From NCBI RefSeq assembly GCF_008056315.1, contig NZ_VRKQ01000008.1, positions 512,927-576,926 of the forward strand: a stretch of 64,000 nucleotides of DNA. Reading direction: 5' to 3'. Below the pieces are notes generated by a model. The model saw only the letters and a program-made list of their open reading frames with translations, made no database searches and had not been told where the DNA came from. The DNA comes from Seonamhaeicola maritimus (GTDB lineage: Bacteria; Bacteroidota; Bacteroidia; Flavobacteriales; Flavobacteriaceae). This document shows, piece by piece, positions 44,429 through 53,688 of the stretch (positions are counted from its first letter, which is position 1; every line of letters starts with the position of its first letter). The position numbers and the translations under genes were made by a program.

Positions 44429-44797
44429 CTAAATTGAATTGATAATAATTAAAACCCAGCCTACTATTAATAGTAAACCACCTATAGGTGTAATAGGACC
44501 TAAAAAACGTATTTTCTTTCCCTTAGCATCACTCAAAACTAATCCGTAAATGCTAAACGAGAATAATAAAATGCCTATACTAAAACACCAATAAATTGAC
44601 TGTGAAGTATATTCCGAATTAAAACCCAGTACTAGCAAAACAATGGCGTGATACATTTGATATTTCACCCCCGTTTCAAAACTTTTTAATTGTTCATTTG
44701 AAAGTGTTTTCTTTAGGGCATGTGCTCCAAATGCACCAAAAATTACAGATAACATTCCAAATATGGCTCCTGTTATAATTATAATGTTTTGTGACAT
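44429..44797 (-). CDS. DUF423-family small membrane protein
   Basis: A 122-residue inner membrane protein with four hydrophobic helices. The N-terminal GAIFGMLSVIFGAFGAHALK and the later GVKYQMYHAIVLLVLG and RFLGPITPIGGLLLIVGW blocks are diagnostic of DUF423 (YwdK-like). No function is established for the family. It is convergent with apbE (2 bases between stops) and lies 12 bases downstream of the methyltransferase gene. Confidence 0.92.
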   Translation of the reverse strand: MSQNIIIITGAIFGMLSVIFGAFGAHALKKTLSNEQLKSFETGVKYQMYHAIVLLVLGFNSEYTSQSIYWCFSIGILLFSFSIYGLVLSDAKGKKIRFLGPITPIGGLLLIVGWVLIIINSI

Positions 44798-44809
44798 GAT
44801 TTATTAACG

Positions 44810-45580
44810 TTATTTACGAACAACAGGAATAATCTCTCCTTTAGCTAAACAATACCTTTCAATCTCTTCTTCTGAAAAGTTAGTTGTATAATTAACTTCT
44901 TCAACATTAAACCCAATGTTTCTTAGTTTATCAAAATAATCACGCCCATAAACGCGAACATGATCGTATTGTCCAAAGATTTTAGCACGTTCCTTTTTGT
45001 CAGTAATAGAATCATCCTCAAAAGTTGTTTTTCTTGACAAATCTTGAGGAATTTGAAAAATTCCCATACCATCAGTTTTCATCACCCTGTACAATTCTTT
45101 CATGGCTTTAGTGTCATTTGGAATATGCTCTAAAACATGATTGCATAAAATGATGTCGAATGAATCATTATCAAACGGTAGGTTACAAATATCTGCTTTT
45201 ACATCAGCCAAAGGAGAATATAAATCTGTCGTTATATAATCTAAATGTTGAAGCTTTCTAAATCGCTTATAAAAAGCTTGTTCTGGAGCAAAATGAAGCA
45301 CCTTAAAAGTTGAACTTGTTGAAAACAAATCTGTTTCATTTTTTAGATATAACCACAATAATCGATGTCTTTCCAAAGAAAGGGTAGAGGGCGATAGTAC
45401 GTTATTACGCTGTGTACCGTAGCCATACGGTAAAAATGATTTAAAACTTTTACCATCAATTGGGTCGGTGAATTTATTTCCTTTTAGAAAGAATGCTAAA
45501 ATTGGTCTAACCACATAGCTTAACCTAATAAGTAAAGGCCTTGGGATGATGTTTAGAACAATCTTGAAAAGTTTTTTCAT
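44810..45580 (-). CDS. Class I SAM-dependent methyltransferase
   Basis: 256 residues. The Methyltransf_11-type core begins near residue 90: KVLHFAPEQAFYKRF (motif I, a degenerate form), DLYSPLADVKADICNLPF (motif II region), SFDIILCNHVLEHIPND and ELYRVMKTDGMGIFQIPQ (motif III). The first 50 residues are hydrophobic and basic, perhaps membrane-associated. Substrate unknown; such genes often act in glycan or lipid modification. It is 5 bases downstream of map in the same direction. Confidence 0.82.
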   Translation of the reverse strand: MKKLFKIVLNIIPRPLLIRLSYVVRPILAFFLKGNKFTDPIDGKSFKSFLPYGYGTQRNNVLSPSTLSLERHRLLWLYLKNETDLFSTSSTFKVLHFAPEQAFYKRFRKLQHLDYITTDLYSPLADVKADICNLPFDNDSFDIILCNHVLEHIPNDTKAMKELYRVMKTDGMGIFQIPQDLSRKTTFEDDSITDKKERAKIFGQYDHVRVYGRDYFDKLRNIGFNVEEVNYTTNFSEEEIERYCLAKGEIIPVVRK

Positions 45581-45585
45581 TGTAT

Positions 45586-46404
45586 TTAAAGCACAAGAGC
45601 TTCTTGACGAAATTCTGCTTCCTCATTACTTTCAATTCCCAATGCTTCGTATATATAGGCAAAGGTTGAAAGCAATTCTGGTTTACCATTTACCAATGCC
45701 ACGTCGTGTTCAAAGTGAGCACTCGGTTTTTTATCTAAAGTCGTAATGGTCCAACCATCTCTATGTTGTTTAATTTTATGAGTTCCCATATTAATCATAG
45801 GTTCAATAGCAACTACCATACCCTCCACAAACTTTTTGCCTTTACCCCGTCTTCCGTAGTTGGGCATCTCTGGGTCTTCATGCATTTTTTTTCCTAATCC
45901 ATGACCAACCAATTCTCTTACAACACCATAACCATGAGCTTCACAATAATGCTGAATGGCATAGCCAACATCTCCTACCCGGTTGTTTGCTTTAAACTCT
46001 CTTATACCAACATAAAGAGATTCTTTAGTAATTTGAAGTAATTTTTCTATTTCAGAATCTATATTTCCAATGGCAAAAGTATAAGCATGATCTCCATAAA
46101 AACCATTTTTTAAGGCACCACAATCAATAGATATAATATCACCTTCTTCTAATGGTGTTCCATTAGGAATACCATGAACCACTTGTTCATTAGGGCTCAT
46201 ACAAAGAGTGTTAGGAAAATCATATAAACCTAAAAATCCAGGTTCTGCACCATGATCTCGTATATGTTCTTCGGCAATTTTGTCTAATTGTAAGGTGGTA
46301 ACCCCTGGTTTAATTTCTTTTGCAAGAACACCTAAGGTTTTAGATACAATTAGAGCACTTTCGCGCATTAATTCAATTTCTTCTCTCGTTTTTACTACTA
46401 CCAT
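45586..46404 (-). CDS. map: Type I methionine aminopeptidase
   Basis: A 272-residue cytoplasmic dimetal peptidase that removes the initiator methionine from nascent proteins. Ligand motifs are present: DIISIDCGA, GDHAYTFAIG, LVGHGLGKKMHE, MVVAIEPMIN and AHFEHDVAL. There is no N-terminal zinc-finger extension. Length is near the family's 250-265, with a short C-terminal extension ending EEAEFRQEALVL. The protein is essential in most bacteria. The gene is divergent from the CoA-transferase gene. Confidence 0.96.
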   Translation of the reverse strand: MVVVKTREEIELMRESALIVSKTLGVLAKEIKPGVTTLQLDKIAEEHIRDHGAEPGFLGLYDFPNTLCMSPNEQVVHGIPNGTPLEEGDIISIDCGALKNGFYGDHAYTFAIGNIDSEIEKLLQITKESLYVGIREFKANNRVGDVGYAIQHYCEAHGYGVVRELVGHGLGKKMHEDPEMPNYGRRGKGKKFVEGMVVAIEPMINMGTHKIKQHRDGWTITTLDKKPSAHFEHDVALVNGKPELLSTFAYIYEALGIESNEEAEFRQEALVL

Positions 46405-46529
46405 GCTTCAAAAAAATAATGGCAAAGATACTTAAAATTCATAACTGTTACTTTATTATTGGTTATATGACTTTTTTCATTTTTTTTCATTTTTAATGTG
46501 ATTATCTTTCTCTATTAAACCCAAATATT

Positions 46530-47795
46530 ATGTATAGAGTTGTAAATGTTCATGAGGCAGTTGAGGTTATTAAAAGTAACGACAGAGTGTATGTTCAGGC
46601 TGCCGCTGCGGCCCCTCAATTACTAATCAATGCTATGACTAATAGACATGATGAATTGAGAAATGTTGAAGTATGTCATTTGCATGTTGAAGGAGAAGCG
46701 CCTTATGCCAATCCAGATTATAGAGATAGTTTTCATGTAAATTCATTTTTTATTGGGAAGAATGTACGTCATACATTATCTGAAGGTAATGGCTCCTACA
46801 CGCCAGTTTTTTTAAGTGAATTACCGTTGTTGTTTAAAAGAAATATTTTACCGTTGGATGTGGCACTTATTCATGTTTCTGTACCAGATAAACATGGGTA
46901 TTGCTCATTAGGTGTTTCGGTCGAGGCTTCCTTAGCGGCTATAGACAATGCTAAAATTGTAATTGCCCAAGTAAATAAACAAATGCCTAGAACCCATGGT
47001 GATGGTATTATTCATTGTAGTGAAATAGATTTGTTTGTTGAATGTGATGAACCAATTCCTATTCATGAAGCTATAACTCCTACAGAAACAGAGACAAAAA
47101 TAGGAAGCTATGTTGCTAATTTGATAGAAGACAATAGTACCTTGCAGATGGGCATAGGTAGTATTCCAAATGCTGTTTTATCTTGCCTTACAAACCACAA
47201 AGGATTGGGATTACATACTGAAATGTTTTCTGATGGCGTTATTGATTTAATTTTAAATGATGTTATAAATGGTAACCATAAATACATTAGTCCAGGTAGA
47301 GCCTTAACTACGTTTCTTATTGGGTCTAAGCGCTTATATGATTATGTGGATGATAACCCTTTTGTTGAAATGCGTGCATGTGATTTTGTGAACGATGTTT
47401 ATATTATAAAACAAAACCCAAAAATGGTGGCAATAAATTCTGCTATTGAAGTTGATGTTACCGGACAAGTATGTGCAGACTCTATTGGGTCTAAAATGTT
47501 TTCAGGTGTAGGCGGACAAATGGATTATATAAGGGGAGCATCTTTAAGTGAAGGAGGAAAAGCCATTATTGCATTACCTTCAATAACTAGGAAAGGGATT
47601 AGTAGAATAGTACCTTGCTTAAAACCTGGGGCTGGAGTTGTAACCACACGTGCTCATGTACACTATATTGTTACAGAATATGGAGTGGCTAATCTATATG
47701 GAAAAACAATTAAAGAACGGGTTAAAGCACTAGTAAATATTGCACATCCTGATCATAGAGAATCTATAGATAAGGCATATTTTGAATTAATATAG
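46530..47795 (+). CDS. Acetyl-CoA hydrolase/transferase family protein (CoA-transferase)
   Basis: 421 residues. Two CoA-transferase domains are visible. The catalytic glutamate is predicted as E231 in GLGLHTEMFSDGV, and MGIGSIPNAVL (207-217) and GVGGQMDYIRGASLSEGG are the CoA-binding loops. The family includes 4-hydroxybutyrate CoA-transferase and acetate:succinyl-CoA transferase. The likely reaction is exchange of CoA between acetate or another short acid and an acyl-CoA. The substrate is not determined. It is a single gene, convergent with the HAD-like gene. Confidence 0.9.
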   Translation: MYRVVNVHEAVEVIKSNDRVYVQAAAAAPQLLINAMTNRHDELRNVEVCHLHVEGEAPYANPDYRDSFHVNSFFIGKNVRHTLSEGNGSYTPVFLSELPLLFKRNILPLDVALIHVSVPDKHGYCSLGVSVEASLAAIDNAKIVIAQVNKQMPRTHGDGIIHCSEIDLFVECDEPIPIHEAITPTETETKIGSYVANLIEDNSTLQMGIGSIPNAVLSCLTNHKGLGLHTEMFSDGVIDLILNDVINGNHKYISPGRALTTFLIGSKRLYDYVDDNPFVEMRACDFVNDVYIIKQNPKMVAINSAIEVDVTGQVCADSIGSKMFSGVGGQMDYIRGASLSEGGKAIIALPSITRKGISRIVPCLKPGAGVVTTRAHVHYIVTEYGVANLYGKTIKERVKALVNIAHPDHRESIDKAYFELI

Positions 47796-47797
47796 AA

Positions 47798-48202
47798 TTA
47801 TTTAAAAAGTCCGAAAAAACCTTTTTTCTTTTCAATTTTAGGAGGAGCAGTATTAGTTAATTCTTGGTAGATTTCACCCCAGCCAGGGAATCCTCCAAAG
47901 TTTCTATCATCAATAAATATGTCTGCATTAATTTTTCTACTAGCATCATTTTTGAATTGTTCCTCAGGGAAACTGCTGTTTATTGCGTAAAAATGAATAC
48001 CGTTTTCTTTACAAAAAGCAACAGCCTCATGAAGTTTTAAACCATGTCTGTATGTCCATAAAATTAACCTATGGCCTTCATCTTGTAATTTTTTTAATGT
48101 TTCGAAGGCAAATAATTGTGGCTTCCCAATTTTAGGGTAAGCATCTTCAACTATAGTACCATCAAAATCTACAGCAATAATTAAGTGTTGGTCAAATTTC
48201 AT
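47798..48202 (-). CDS. Small HAD-like hydrolase (BT0820-type)
   Basis: A 134-residue protein with the HAD nucleophile motif IAVDFDGTIVED (D12, D14), a motif II-like LILWTYRHG and the acidic motif DIFIDDRNFGGFPGWGE. It lacks a cap domain and resembles the Bacteroides BT0820 group of small HAD phosphatases. The C-terminus ends in a basic KIEKKKGFFGLFK tail that could contact membrane or nucleic acid. Substrate unknown. A terminator for the following gpmI lies further downstream. Confidence 0.88.
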   Translation of the reverse strand: MKFDQHLIIAVDFDGTIVEDAYPKIGKPQLFAFETLKKLQDEGHRLILWTYRHGLKLHEAVAFCKENGIHFYAINSSFPEEQFKNDASRKINADIFIDDRNFGGFPGWGEIYQELTNTAPPKIEKKKGFFGLFK

Positions 48203-48261
48203 TTAGATAGTGGACTTGAATCTATACAAAAGTACATTATTTTTCTGATGCTATATTAAAA

Positions 48262-48288
48262 CAAAAACCCTACTTATAAAGTAGGGGT
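48262..48288 (-). terminator. Terminator after gpmI
   Basis: CCCTACTT / AAGTAGGG inverted repeat; on the minus strand it is followed by TTTTTGTTTT, typical of Rho-independent termination. Confidence 0.8.
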
Positions 48289-48314
48289 CTTAATAGTTTA
48301 TATTTAACAAGTCT

Positions 48315-49832
48315 TTATACCAGTGAATGACGTGTCATAGCTTCAGGTTGTTCAACACCCATAAGATCTAAAATGGTTGGAGCCATATCTCCTAATATTC
48401 CATCTTTAATTTCGGTTAAATTATTGTCAATCAAGATAACCGGAACAGGATTAGTTGTATGTGCTGTGTGTGGAGACCCATCTGGGTTAACCATAGTTTC
48501 ACAGTTTCCATGATCGGCAATTAACAAAGTAGAATAATTATTTTCTAAAGCTGTAGAGATGACGTCTTTCACACATTCGTCAACAGCTTCACAAGCTTTA
48601 ATTGCAGCTTCCATAACACCTGTATGACCCACCATATCTCCGTTTGCGAAGTTTAAGCATACAAAATCAACTTCACCTTTTTCTAATTCAGGAACTAAAG
48701 CATCTCTTAATTCATAAGCACTCATTTCTGGCTTCAAGTCGTAGGTTGCTACTTTTGGAGAATTTCTTAAAATACGCTGTTCACCATCGAAAGGTTTTTC
48801 ACGTCCACCAGAAAAGAAGAAAGTAACATGAGGGTATTTCTCAGTTTCAGCAATTCTAATTTGTTTTTTATTGTTCTTTTCTAAAACTTCACCAAGCGTT
48901 TCGGTTAAGTTTTCTTTATTGAAAATGACGTTGACATTATCATAGGTGTCATCATAGTTTGTAAGTGTGACATAATGTAAGTCTAGTTTCTTCATGTCAA
49001 ACTCAGGGAAATCTTTTTGAGATAAGGTTTCTGTTAACTCTCTCCCTCGGTCTGTTCTAAAATTGAAAAATATTATAACGTCACCTTCTTTTACTTTTCC
49101 AACAGGTTCATTATTTTCATCAACCTGAATAATAGGATTTATAAACTCATCTGTAACATTGGCATCATAACTATTTTGAATAGATTCTGCCATGTTCGTA
49201 GATTTTTCACCTGCTCCATTAACAATAGCTTCATAAGCTAATTTTACACGTTCCCAACGCTTATCTCTATCCATGGCATAATAACGCCCAGTAACAGAAG
49301 CCAGTTTACCATTGGTTTTTTCTAAATGGGTTTCTAAATCTGTTACAAATCCTAATCCAGATTTTGGGTCAACATCTCTACCATCAGTAAATCCGTGAAC
49401 ATATGTGTTTGTTAAACCAAATTCATTGGCAGCATCTAACAAACCAAATAGATGATTAATATGTGAGTGTACACCACCGTTACTTAATAAACCTAAAAAA
49501 TGAACATCTTTATTGTTTTCTTTAGCATAGTTAAAAGCTTCAACTAATACTTTTTCGTTATTAAGCGTTTTATTTTCAACCGCTAAATTAACTTTTACCA
49601 AATCTTGATATACAATTCTTCCAGCACCAAGATTCATGTGTCCAACTTCACTATTTCCCATTTGTCCTTCAGGTAATCCAACATGAAGACCATCAGTTCT
49701 TAAAGTGGCATATGGGTATTTTGTATAAAGAGAATCTATAAAAGGAGTATTGGCATGATCTATAGCAGAAACTTTAGGATCAGGAGAATTTCCCCATCCA
49801 TCAAGAATCATTAAAATAACTTTTTTATTCAT
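48315..49832 (-). CDS. gpmI: 2,3-bisphosphoglycerate-independent phosphoglycerate mutase
   Basis: A 505-residue dimanganese enzyme of glycolysis and gluconeogenesis interconverting 3- and 2-phosphoglycerate. The alkaline phosphatase fold motifs are intact: LMILDGWGNSPD (D11) and GQMGNSEVGHMNLGAGR with the phospho-serine S61; VHGFTDGRDVDP and the metal-binding NGDMVGHTG and IADHGNCE near the C-terminus. Length is normal (about 505-515). It has its own terminator and is divergent from the ankyrin gene by 253 bases. Confidence 0.97.
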   Translation of the reverse strand: MNKKVILMILDGWGNSPDPKVSAIDHANTPFIDSLYTKYPYATLRTDGLHVGLPEGQMGNSEVGHMNLGAGRIVYQDLVKVNLAVENKTLNNEKVLVEAFNYAKENNKDVHFLGLLSNGGVHSHINHLFGLLDAANEFGLTNTYVHGFTDGRDVDPKSGLGFVTDLETHLEKTNGKLASVTGRYYAMDRDKRWERVKLAYEAIVNGAGEKSTNMAESIQNSYDANVTDEFINPIIQVDENNEPVGKVKEGDVIIFFNFRTDRGRELTETLSQKDFPEFDMKKLDLHYVTLTNYDDTYDNVNVIFNKENLTETLGEVLEKNNKKQIRIAETEKYPHVTFFFSGGREKPFDGEQRILRNSPKVATYDLKPEMSAYELRDALVPELEKGEVDFVCLNFANGDMVGHTGVMEAAIKACEAVDECVKDVISTALENNYSTLLIADHGNCETMVNPDGSPHTAHTTNPVPVILIDNNLTEIKDGILGDMAPTILDLMGVEQPEAMTRHSLV

Positions 49833-50085
49833 TTTTTTGTTAAATTTTAAAACAAGGCAAAGATACAGAAGTTTGTTAAAAGGAAACCTATAAAAACCTC
49901 TGAAATACCTTATTTTTTAAGGCTTTTTCGAATATTTATAAAAGAAAACGTTTTCGTTAATACTTTGTGAAATAAAAGTTAAAAAAGTGTTATTTGTGAA
50001 TTTTGGTGTAACAGATTGAAAAAAATATCGTCTCTTTAGTATATCAAAAAACAAATCATTTTAATCAAACTTAAAATCTTTCATC

Positions 50086-50487
50086 ATGAAAAAAACAATC
50101 ATTACCACAGCACTTGCTTTGTGCGTTGCCGTTTTTTCGGTTAATGCTACTCCAGCCACTTCAACTATTGAAAATAGTACATCAGAGTATTTCTTTAAAG
50201 TAAATTCATTTTGTGTTTCTATTGCCAAAGGCGATTTTGATACTGTTCAAAAATTAATTGAAAGAGGAGCAGATGTTAACGAGAGGTCAAACGGAATGAC
50301 ACCAGCAATGTACGCTGCAAAGTTTAATCGTACGGAAATTTTGAATCTTTTAATTTCAAAAGGAGCTAATTTAAAGTTAAGATGTTCTAATAAAAGTTAC
50401 ACTGCAGCAAAATATGCTGAGTTACATGGAGCAGACGACGCTGCAACGATTATTAAAGAGACATTAAAAAAGAAAAAGAAAAAGTAA
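50086..50487 (+). CDS. Exported ankyrin repeat protein
   Basis: 133 residues. A signal peptide covers about 1-21 (TTALALCVAVFSVNA). Two to three ankyrin repeats follow: SIAKGDFDTVQKLIERGADV, GMTPAMYAAKFNRTEILNLL and a third ending KYAELHGADDAATII. The C-terminus is a poly-lysine tail (KKKKKK). It is a periplasmic or surface protein-binding module of unknown partner. A 253-base intergenic region upstream holds the promoter for it and for gpmI; I could not assign boxes there with confidence. Confidence 0.88.
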   Translation: MKKTIITTALALCVAVFSVNATPATSTIENSTSEYFFKVNSFCVSIAKGDFDTVQKLIERGADVNERSNGMTPAMYAAKFNRTEILNLLISKGANLKLRCSNKSYTAAKYAELHGADDAATIIKETLKKKKKK

Positions 50488-50524
50488 TTATAACGTTAAA
50501 ATAATTATTTTGAGTTAGTCACTC

Positions 50525-50558
50525 AAAAAAGCCTTTCATTTTGAAAGGCTTTTTTTTG
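50525..50558. terminator. Bidirectional terminator between the ankyrin and M48 genes
   Basis: AAAAAAGCCTTTCA / TGAAAGGCTTTTTTTT with a TTT loop, A-run on one side and T-run on the other, between convergent genes. Confidence 0.9.
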
Positions 50559-51326
50559 TTATTGATTTTTATGTTTTCTAATGGCTTCTTTAATTTTTTC
50601 TATTCTATTATCTGGGTCAGGATGTGTACTTTGAAATTCTGGAACTCTATTTGGTCCAGCGGCGGCTTTCAAAATTTCCATAACACCTATCATTTCTTCT
50701 GGGTTGTATCCAGCTTTTATCATAAAAAGAACACCAAGATCATCGCTTTCTAATTCATCATCTCTACCATTTGTTAAAAGTTTTTGTTGACCAATACCTC
50801 CAACTAAACCACCCATGTCTGCACCAACAGAACCTGCAGTAACCAGACCTTGCCAGTATTCGCTTTCCGCAATTCGTTCAGCACTATGCCTTCCTAAAAC
50901 GTGTCCTATTTCATGCCCTAAAACACCTGCTAACTGATCTTCATTCTCTAACTTCGAAAACAAGGCTTGAGTAATAAATATTTGCCCTCCTGGAAGTGCA
51001 AATGCATTTATGGTTTTTTCGTCAGCAAGTAGGTGAAACTCGTAATTATACGGTGTTTTTTTTGCAATACTACTGTTTACTAGTTTATTGCCAACATTAT
51101 CAACTAATGCTTGATACTGAGTATTTGGGTGTAATCCTCCATGTTGTTGCGCCATTTGCGGAGCGCTCTGTAATCCAATAGCAATTTCTTTATCAGGAGT
51201 CATAGAAATTGTTTGTGTTCTTCCTGTGTATGGATTTACTTCTTGTTGACTACATCTTTTTAAAATAAAAAAAACAGCAATGGCAGCACCTATTAATAAC
51301 CTGACTTTAAGATTTCTTCCTCTCAT
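50559..51326 (-). CDS. M48-family zinc metalloprotease
   Basis: 255 residues. An N-terminal membrane segment (about 6-23) ends at a cysteine (ILKRCSQQEVN), possibly a lipid anchor. The zinc motif GHEIGHVLGRHSAERI and the third ligand region DELESDDLGVLFM follow the BepA/LoiP-like M48 pattern. These proteases work in outer membrane quality control in the periplasm. KTINAFALPGGQIFIT is the conserved block before the zinc motif. It is convergent with the ankyrin gene. Confidence 0.93.
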   Translation of the reverse strand: MRGRNLKVRLLIGAAIAVFFILKRCSQQEVNPYTGRTQTISMTPDKEIAIGLQSAPQMAQQHGGLHPNTQYQALVDNVGNKLVNSSIAKKTPYNYEFHLLADEKTINAFALPGGQIFITQALFSKLENEDQLAGVLGHEIGHVLGRHSAERIAESEYWQGLVTAGSVGADMGGLVGGIGQQKLLTNGRDDELESDDLGVLFMIKAGYNPEEMIGVMEILKAAAGPNRVPEFQSTHPDPDNRIEKIKEAIRKHKNQ

Positions 51327-51426
51327 AATTTTAAAACTAGTGTACTAAATTTACAAAATATACTTAATCATTATATTAAATCTTATTGAAAGTATTAATT
51401 AGACACCTATTTTAACAAAAGTCACT

Positions 51427-51434
51427 TACTTTTG
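51427..51434 (+). promoter_or_regulatory. Candidate -7 box for the GNAT gene
   Basis: TACTTTTG matches TAnnTTTG, 24 bases before the ATG at 51458. Confidence 0.35.
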
Positions 51435-51457
51435 TTATACACCTAAATTTGATTTGT

Positions 51458-51883
51458 ATGTCTTTTGAATTTAAAATATTAGAGAAGGAAAAAATTAGTT
51501 TAGTAGTTCCTCTGGTACATAAACTTAATGAAGGGAGAATTACTAAAAATGTTTTGAGTAAACGTTTCTCAGAAATGATTATACAAAATTATGAATGCGC
51601 TGTAATATATGATAATGATAAGTTGATAGGTGTTAGTGGCTTATGGTTTTGTACAAGACATTATTCTGGTAAAAGTGTAGAACCAGATCATGTTTACATA
51701 GATGAAGCCTATAGGGGGCAAGGACTGGGCAGACAGTTTTTTGATTGGATTTATAATTATTCTAAACAAAAAGGTTACGAAGCAATCGAACTAAACACCT
51801 ATGTAAGTAACTATCAGTCTCATAAGTTTTACTTCAATGAAGACTTTAAAATACTAGGGTATCATTTTTTAAAAAAGTTGTAA
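51458..51883 (+). CDS. GNAT-family N-acetyltransferase
   Basis: A 141-residue cytoplasmic acetyltransferase. The acetyl-CoA-binding motif A is VYIDEAYRGQGLGRQFFDW (RGQGLG), followed by ELNTYVSNYQSHKFYFNEDF, motif B. I start it at the ATG at 51458; an ATA-containing extension 3 codons upstream has no support. The substrate cannot be predicted. tRNA-Gly lies 49 bases downstream with its own promoter. Confidence 0.9.
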   Translation: MSFEFKILEKEKISLVVPLVHKLNEGRITKNVLSKRFSEMIIQNYECAVIYDNDKLIGVSGLWFCTRHYSGKSVEPDHVYIDEAYRGQGLGRQFFDWIYNYSKQKGYEAIELNTYVSNYQSHKFYFNEDFKILGYHFLKKL

Positions 51884-51890
51884 TTTTTTC

Positions 51891-51922
51891 TTGCTTTTCA
51901 GTTATTAGATTGCATATATTTG
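51891..51922 (+). promoter_or_regulatory. Promoter of tRNA-Gly
   Basis: TTG at 51891 and TATATTTG at 51915-51922 with 21 bases between; the tRNA begins 10 bases after the -7 box. It fits the Bacteroidota consensus well. Confidence 0.65.
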
Positions 51923-51932
51923 CAACCGTAAT

Positions 51933-52005
51933 GCGGGAGTAGCTCAGTTGGTAGAGCGTCAGCCTTCCAAGCTGAATGTCGCCAGTTCGAACCTGGTCTC
52001 CCGCT
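51933..52005 (+). tRNA. tRNA-Gly (anticodon TCC)
   Basis: A 73-base cloverleaf. The acceptor stem pairs GCGGGAG with CTCCCGC, the D-arm has AGCTCAGTTGG, the anticodon loop is CTTCCAA (anticodon TCC, reading GGA/GGG), and the T-arm has the GTTCGAA signature. CCA is not encoded. U is at the discriminator position as in many bacterial tRNA-Gly. Confidence 0.96.
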
Positions 52006-52006
52006 C

Positions 52007-52040
52007 AAAAGACTTCATCCAAAAGATGAGGTCTTTTTTT
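52007..52040 (+). terminator. Terminator after tRNA-Gly
   Basis: AAAAGACTTCATC / GATGAGGTCTTTTTTT hairpin with one G-T pair; it can also end the convergent pepE gene. Confidence 0.85.
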
Positions 52041-52746
52041 ATTTTAAACCATTTAGTTCGGTTCCAGATTCAACTTCATAAGGTGCTTTTTCTACTTCAA
52101 ATACTCTGGCAGATAATTTACCTTTCAATAAGATAGAATCATTTTTAACATGTAACCAGCTGCCTTCTCTTAAACCAATAACTGGTTGCGTGTTGAAATT
52201 ATGAAACTCCTTTATTCTGGTTTCACGGGTTTCACCCATATGTTTACTATTTATATCAGGATCTAAATAATGAGGATTAATATTAAAGGGCACTAATTTT
52301 AAAGCATCAAAGCTTGGAGGGTAAATAATGGGCATGTCATTTGTGGTTCTAATAGTTAACCCACAAATGTTACTTCCTGCGCTAGTTCCTAAATAGTGAG
52401 TGCCATTGTTTACTACTTCTCTTAATACCTCAACTAAATTATTTTTATAAAGCATATTGATTAAAATAAATGTGTTGCCACCTCCAGTAAAAATGCCTTT
52501 AGCATTTCTTATAGCCTCGATAGGATTTTCAAATGTATGGATACCTTTTACTCGAACATTTATTTTAGAAAAAGCTTTTTGAGCCGTTTTTGTATAATCG
52601 TCATAAAAAATTCCTCCAGGTCTTGCATATGGAATAAATAAAATTTCTTCAGTATCTTTAAAAAAAGTTGCTAAATCGTCTAGAATATATTCTAGATAAC
52701 TACTTCCATGAATGGTTGAGGTACTGGCAATGAGTATGTTTTTCAT
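52039..52746 (-). CDS. pepE: Dipeptidase E (alpha-aspartyl dipeptidase)
   Basis: A 235-residue cytoplasmic S51 serine peptidase that cleaves N-terminal aspartyl dipeptides. The nucleophile motif GTSAGSNICG puts the serine at S122, and FTGGGNTFIL and the DINSKHMGETRETR and PVIGLREGSW blocks match the family. Length is normal (229-240). It could also fit the cyanophycinase-like branch, but the family blocks favour PepE. Confidence 0.93.
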   Translation of the reverse strand: MKNILIASTSTIHGSSYLEYILDDLATFFKDTEEILFIPYARPGGIFYDDYTKTAQKAFSKINVRVKGIHTFENPIEAIRNAKGIFTGGGNTFILINMLYKNNLVEVLREVVNNGTHYLGTSAGSNICGLTIRTTNDMPIIYPPSFDALKLVPFNINPHYLDPDINSKHMGETRETRIKEFHNFNTQPVIGLREGSWLHVKNDSILLKGKLSARVFEVEKAPYEVESGTELNGLK

Positions 52747-52881
52747 AGGTTTTAATTTAGACCACTAAGAATTACTTTGTGAGTAAAATTAGCCAAATGA
52801 ATGTTTTAACAAAAGTTTAGAATGGTTTTTCCTTTTATTTAAGATTAGAAAACCGTAATTTATAGTTCAAACCAACTTTAA

Positions 52882-53688
52882 ATGAAAAAAATAGTTCTTT
52901 TATTCGGCATTTTATTTGTGGTTTTCAATTTGGAAGCGCAAACAATTGAAAGGGTAAGGGTTCAAGGTAAAATTTATGCCACTTCTAATGATGTTGAAAG
53001 TGTTACCATTTTTAATACTTCGTCTAACGAAGGAACTATAACAGACGAAAAAGGAGAATTTACTTTGGAGGTAGCTCTTAATGATATTATCAATATATCT
53101 GCCCTCCAATTTATGGCTATTTTTATAACGGTTAATGAAGATGTAGTAAGATCAAAGAAATTCAAAATTCATTTGGTTGAACAAATTCATAAGTTAGATG
53201 CTGTTTTGCTGTCTTCAGGGCTTACAGGGAATATAATCACAGATGTGGCTAATGTAAAGTATTTAAAGCCTACGATTTTAAATATGGGGAGCATGAATGT
53301 GGATTTTGAATATTATGACGAAAAGGCATTTGATGAAAAAGTTGTTCAGGGTGATTTAAAATCTAGAATAAGTAAAGGTGAATTATATAACGGTTTCGAT
53401 TTAAAAAAAATCTCTAAACTTGTTTTTGGTGATAAGAACAAGAAATACAAAAGGCCTGATTTTTTTTCAATTGAAAAACCAGTTGAACTTGTAGATATTT
53501 ATTCTTCTGAATATATAAGTGAAATGTTTCAAATTCCTTTAGACCTTGTAGATGCTTTTATCGCGTATGTTGACACACAAGATTTAGATAAAGAACTTCT
53601 TAAAAAAGGAAATGAGATTAAATGTTTACAATTTCTATATGAAAAAAGTGAGGAGTTTTTAAAAGAACAGCATGATAAGAAGGAATAG
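52882..53688 (+). CDS. Carboxypeptidase-like regulatory domain protein, paralogue 1
   Basis: 268 residues. A signal peptide (about 1-19, ending VFNLEAQ) precedes a CarboxypepD_reg-like beta-sandwich at about 25-105 (VRVQGKIYATSNDVESVTIF, NTSSNEGTITDEKGEFTLEV). The C-terminal 160 residues have no known domain. The downstream gene overlaps by 17 bases and encodes a paralogue with the same layout. The domain often opens TonB receptors, but here it is free-standing in the periplasm. Confidence 0.8.
   Translation: MKKIVLLFGILFVVFNLEAQTIERVRVQGKIYATSNDVESVTIFNTSSNEGTITDEKGEFTLEVALNDIINISALQFMAIFITVNEDVVRSKKFKIHLVEQIHKLDAVLLSSGLTGNIITDVANVKYLKPTILNMGSMNVDFEYYDEKAFDEKVVQGDLKSRISKGELYNGFDLKKISKLVFGDKNKKYKRPDFFSIEKPVELVDIYSSEYISEMFQIPLDLVDAFIAYVDTQDLDKELLKKGNEIKCLQFLYEKSEEFLKEQHDKKE

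Noticed and set aside
50086-50487. Ankyrin protein as a type III/IV effector
   Set aside because: Simple signal peptide and two to three repeats only; no evidence of an effector or secretion system.
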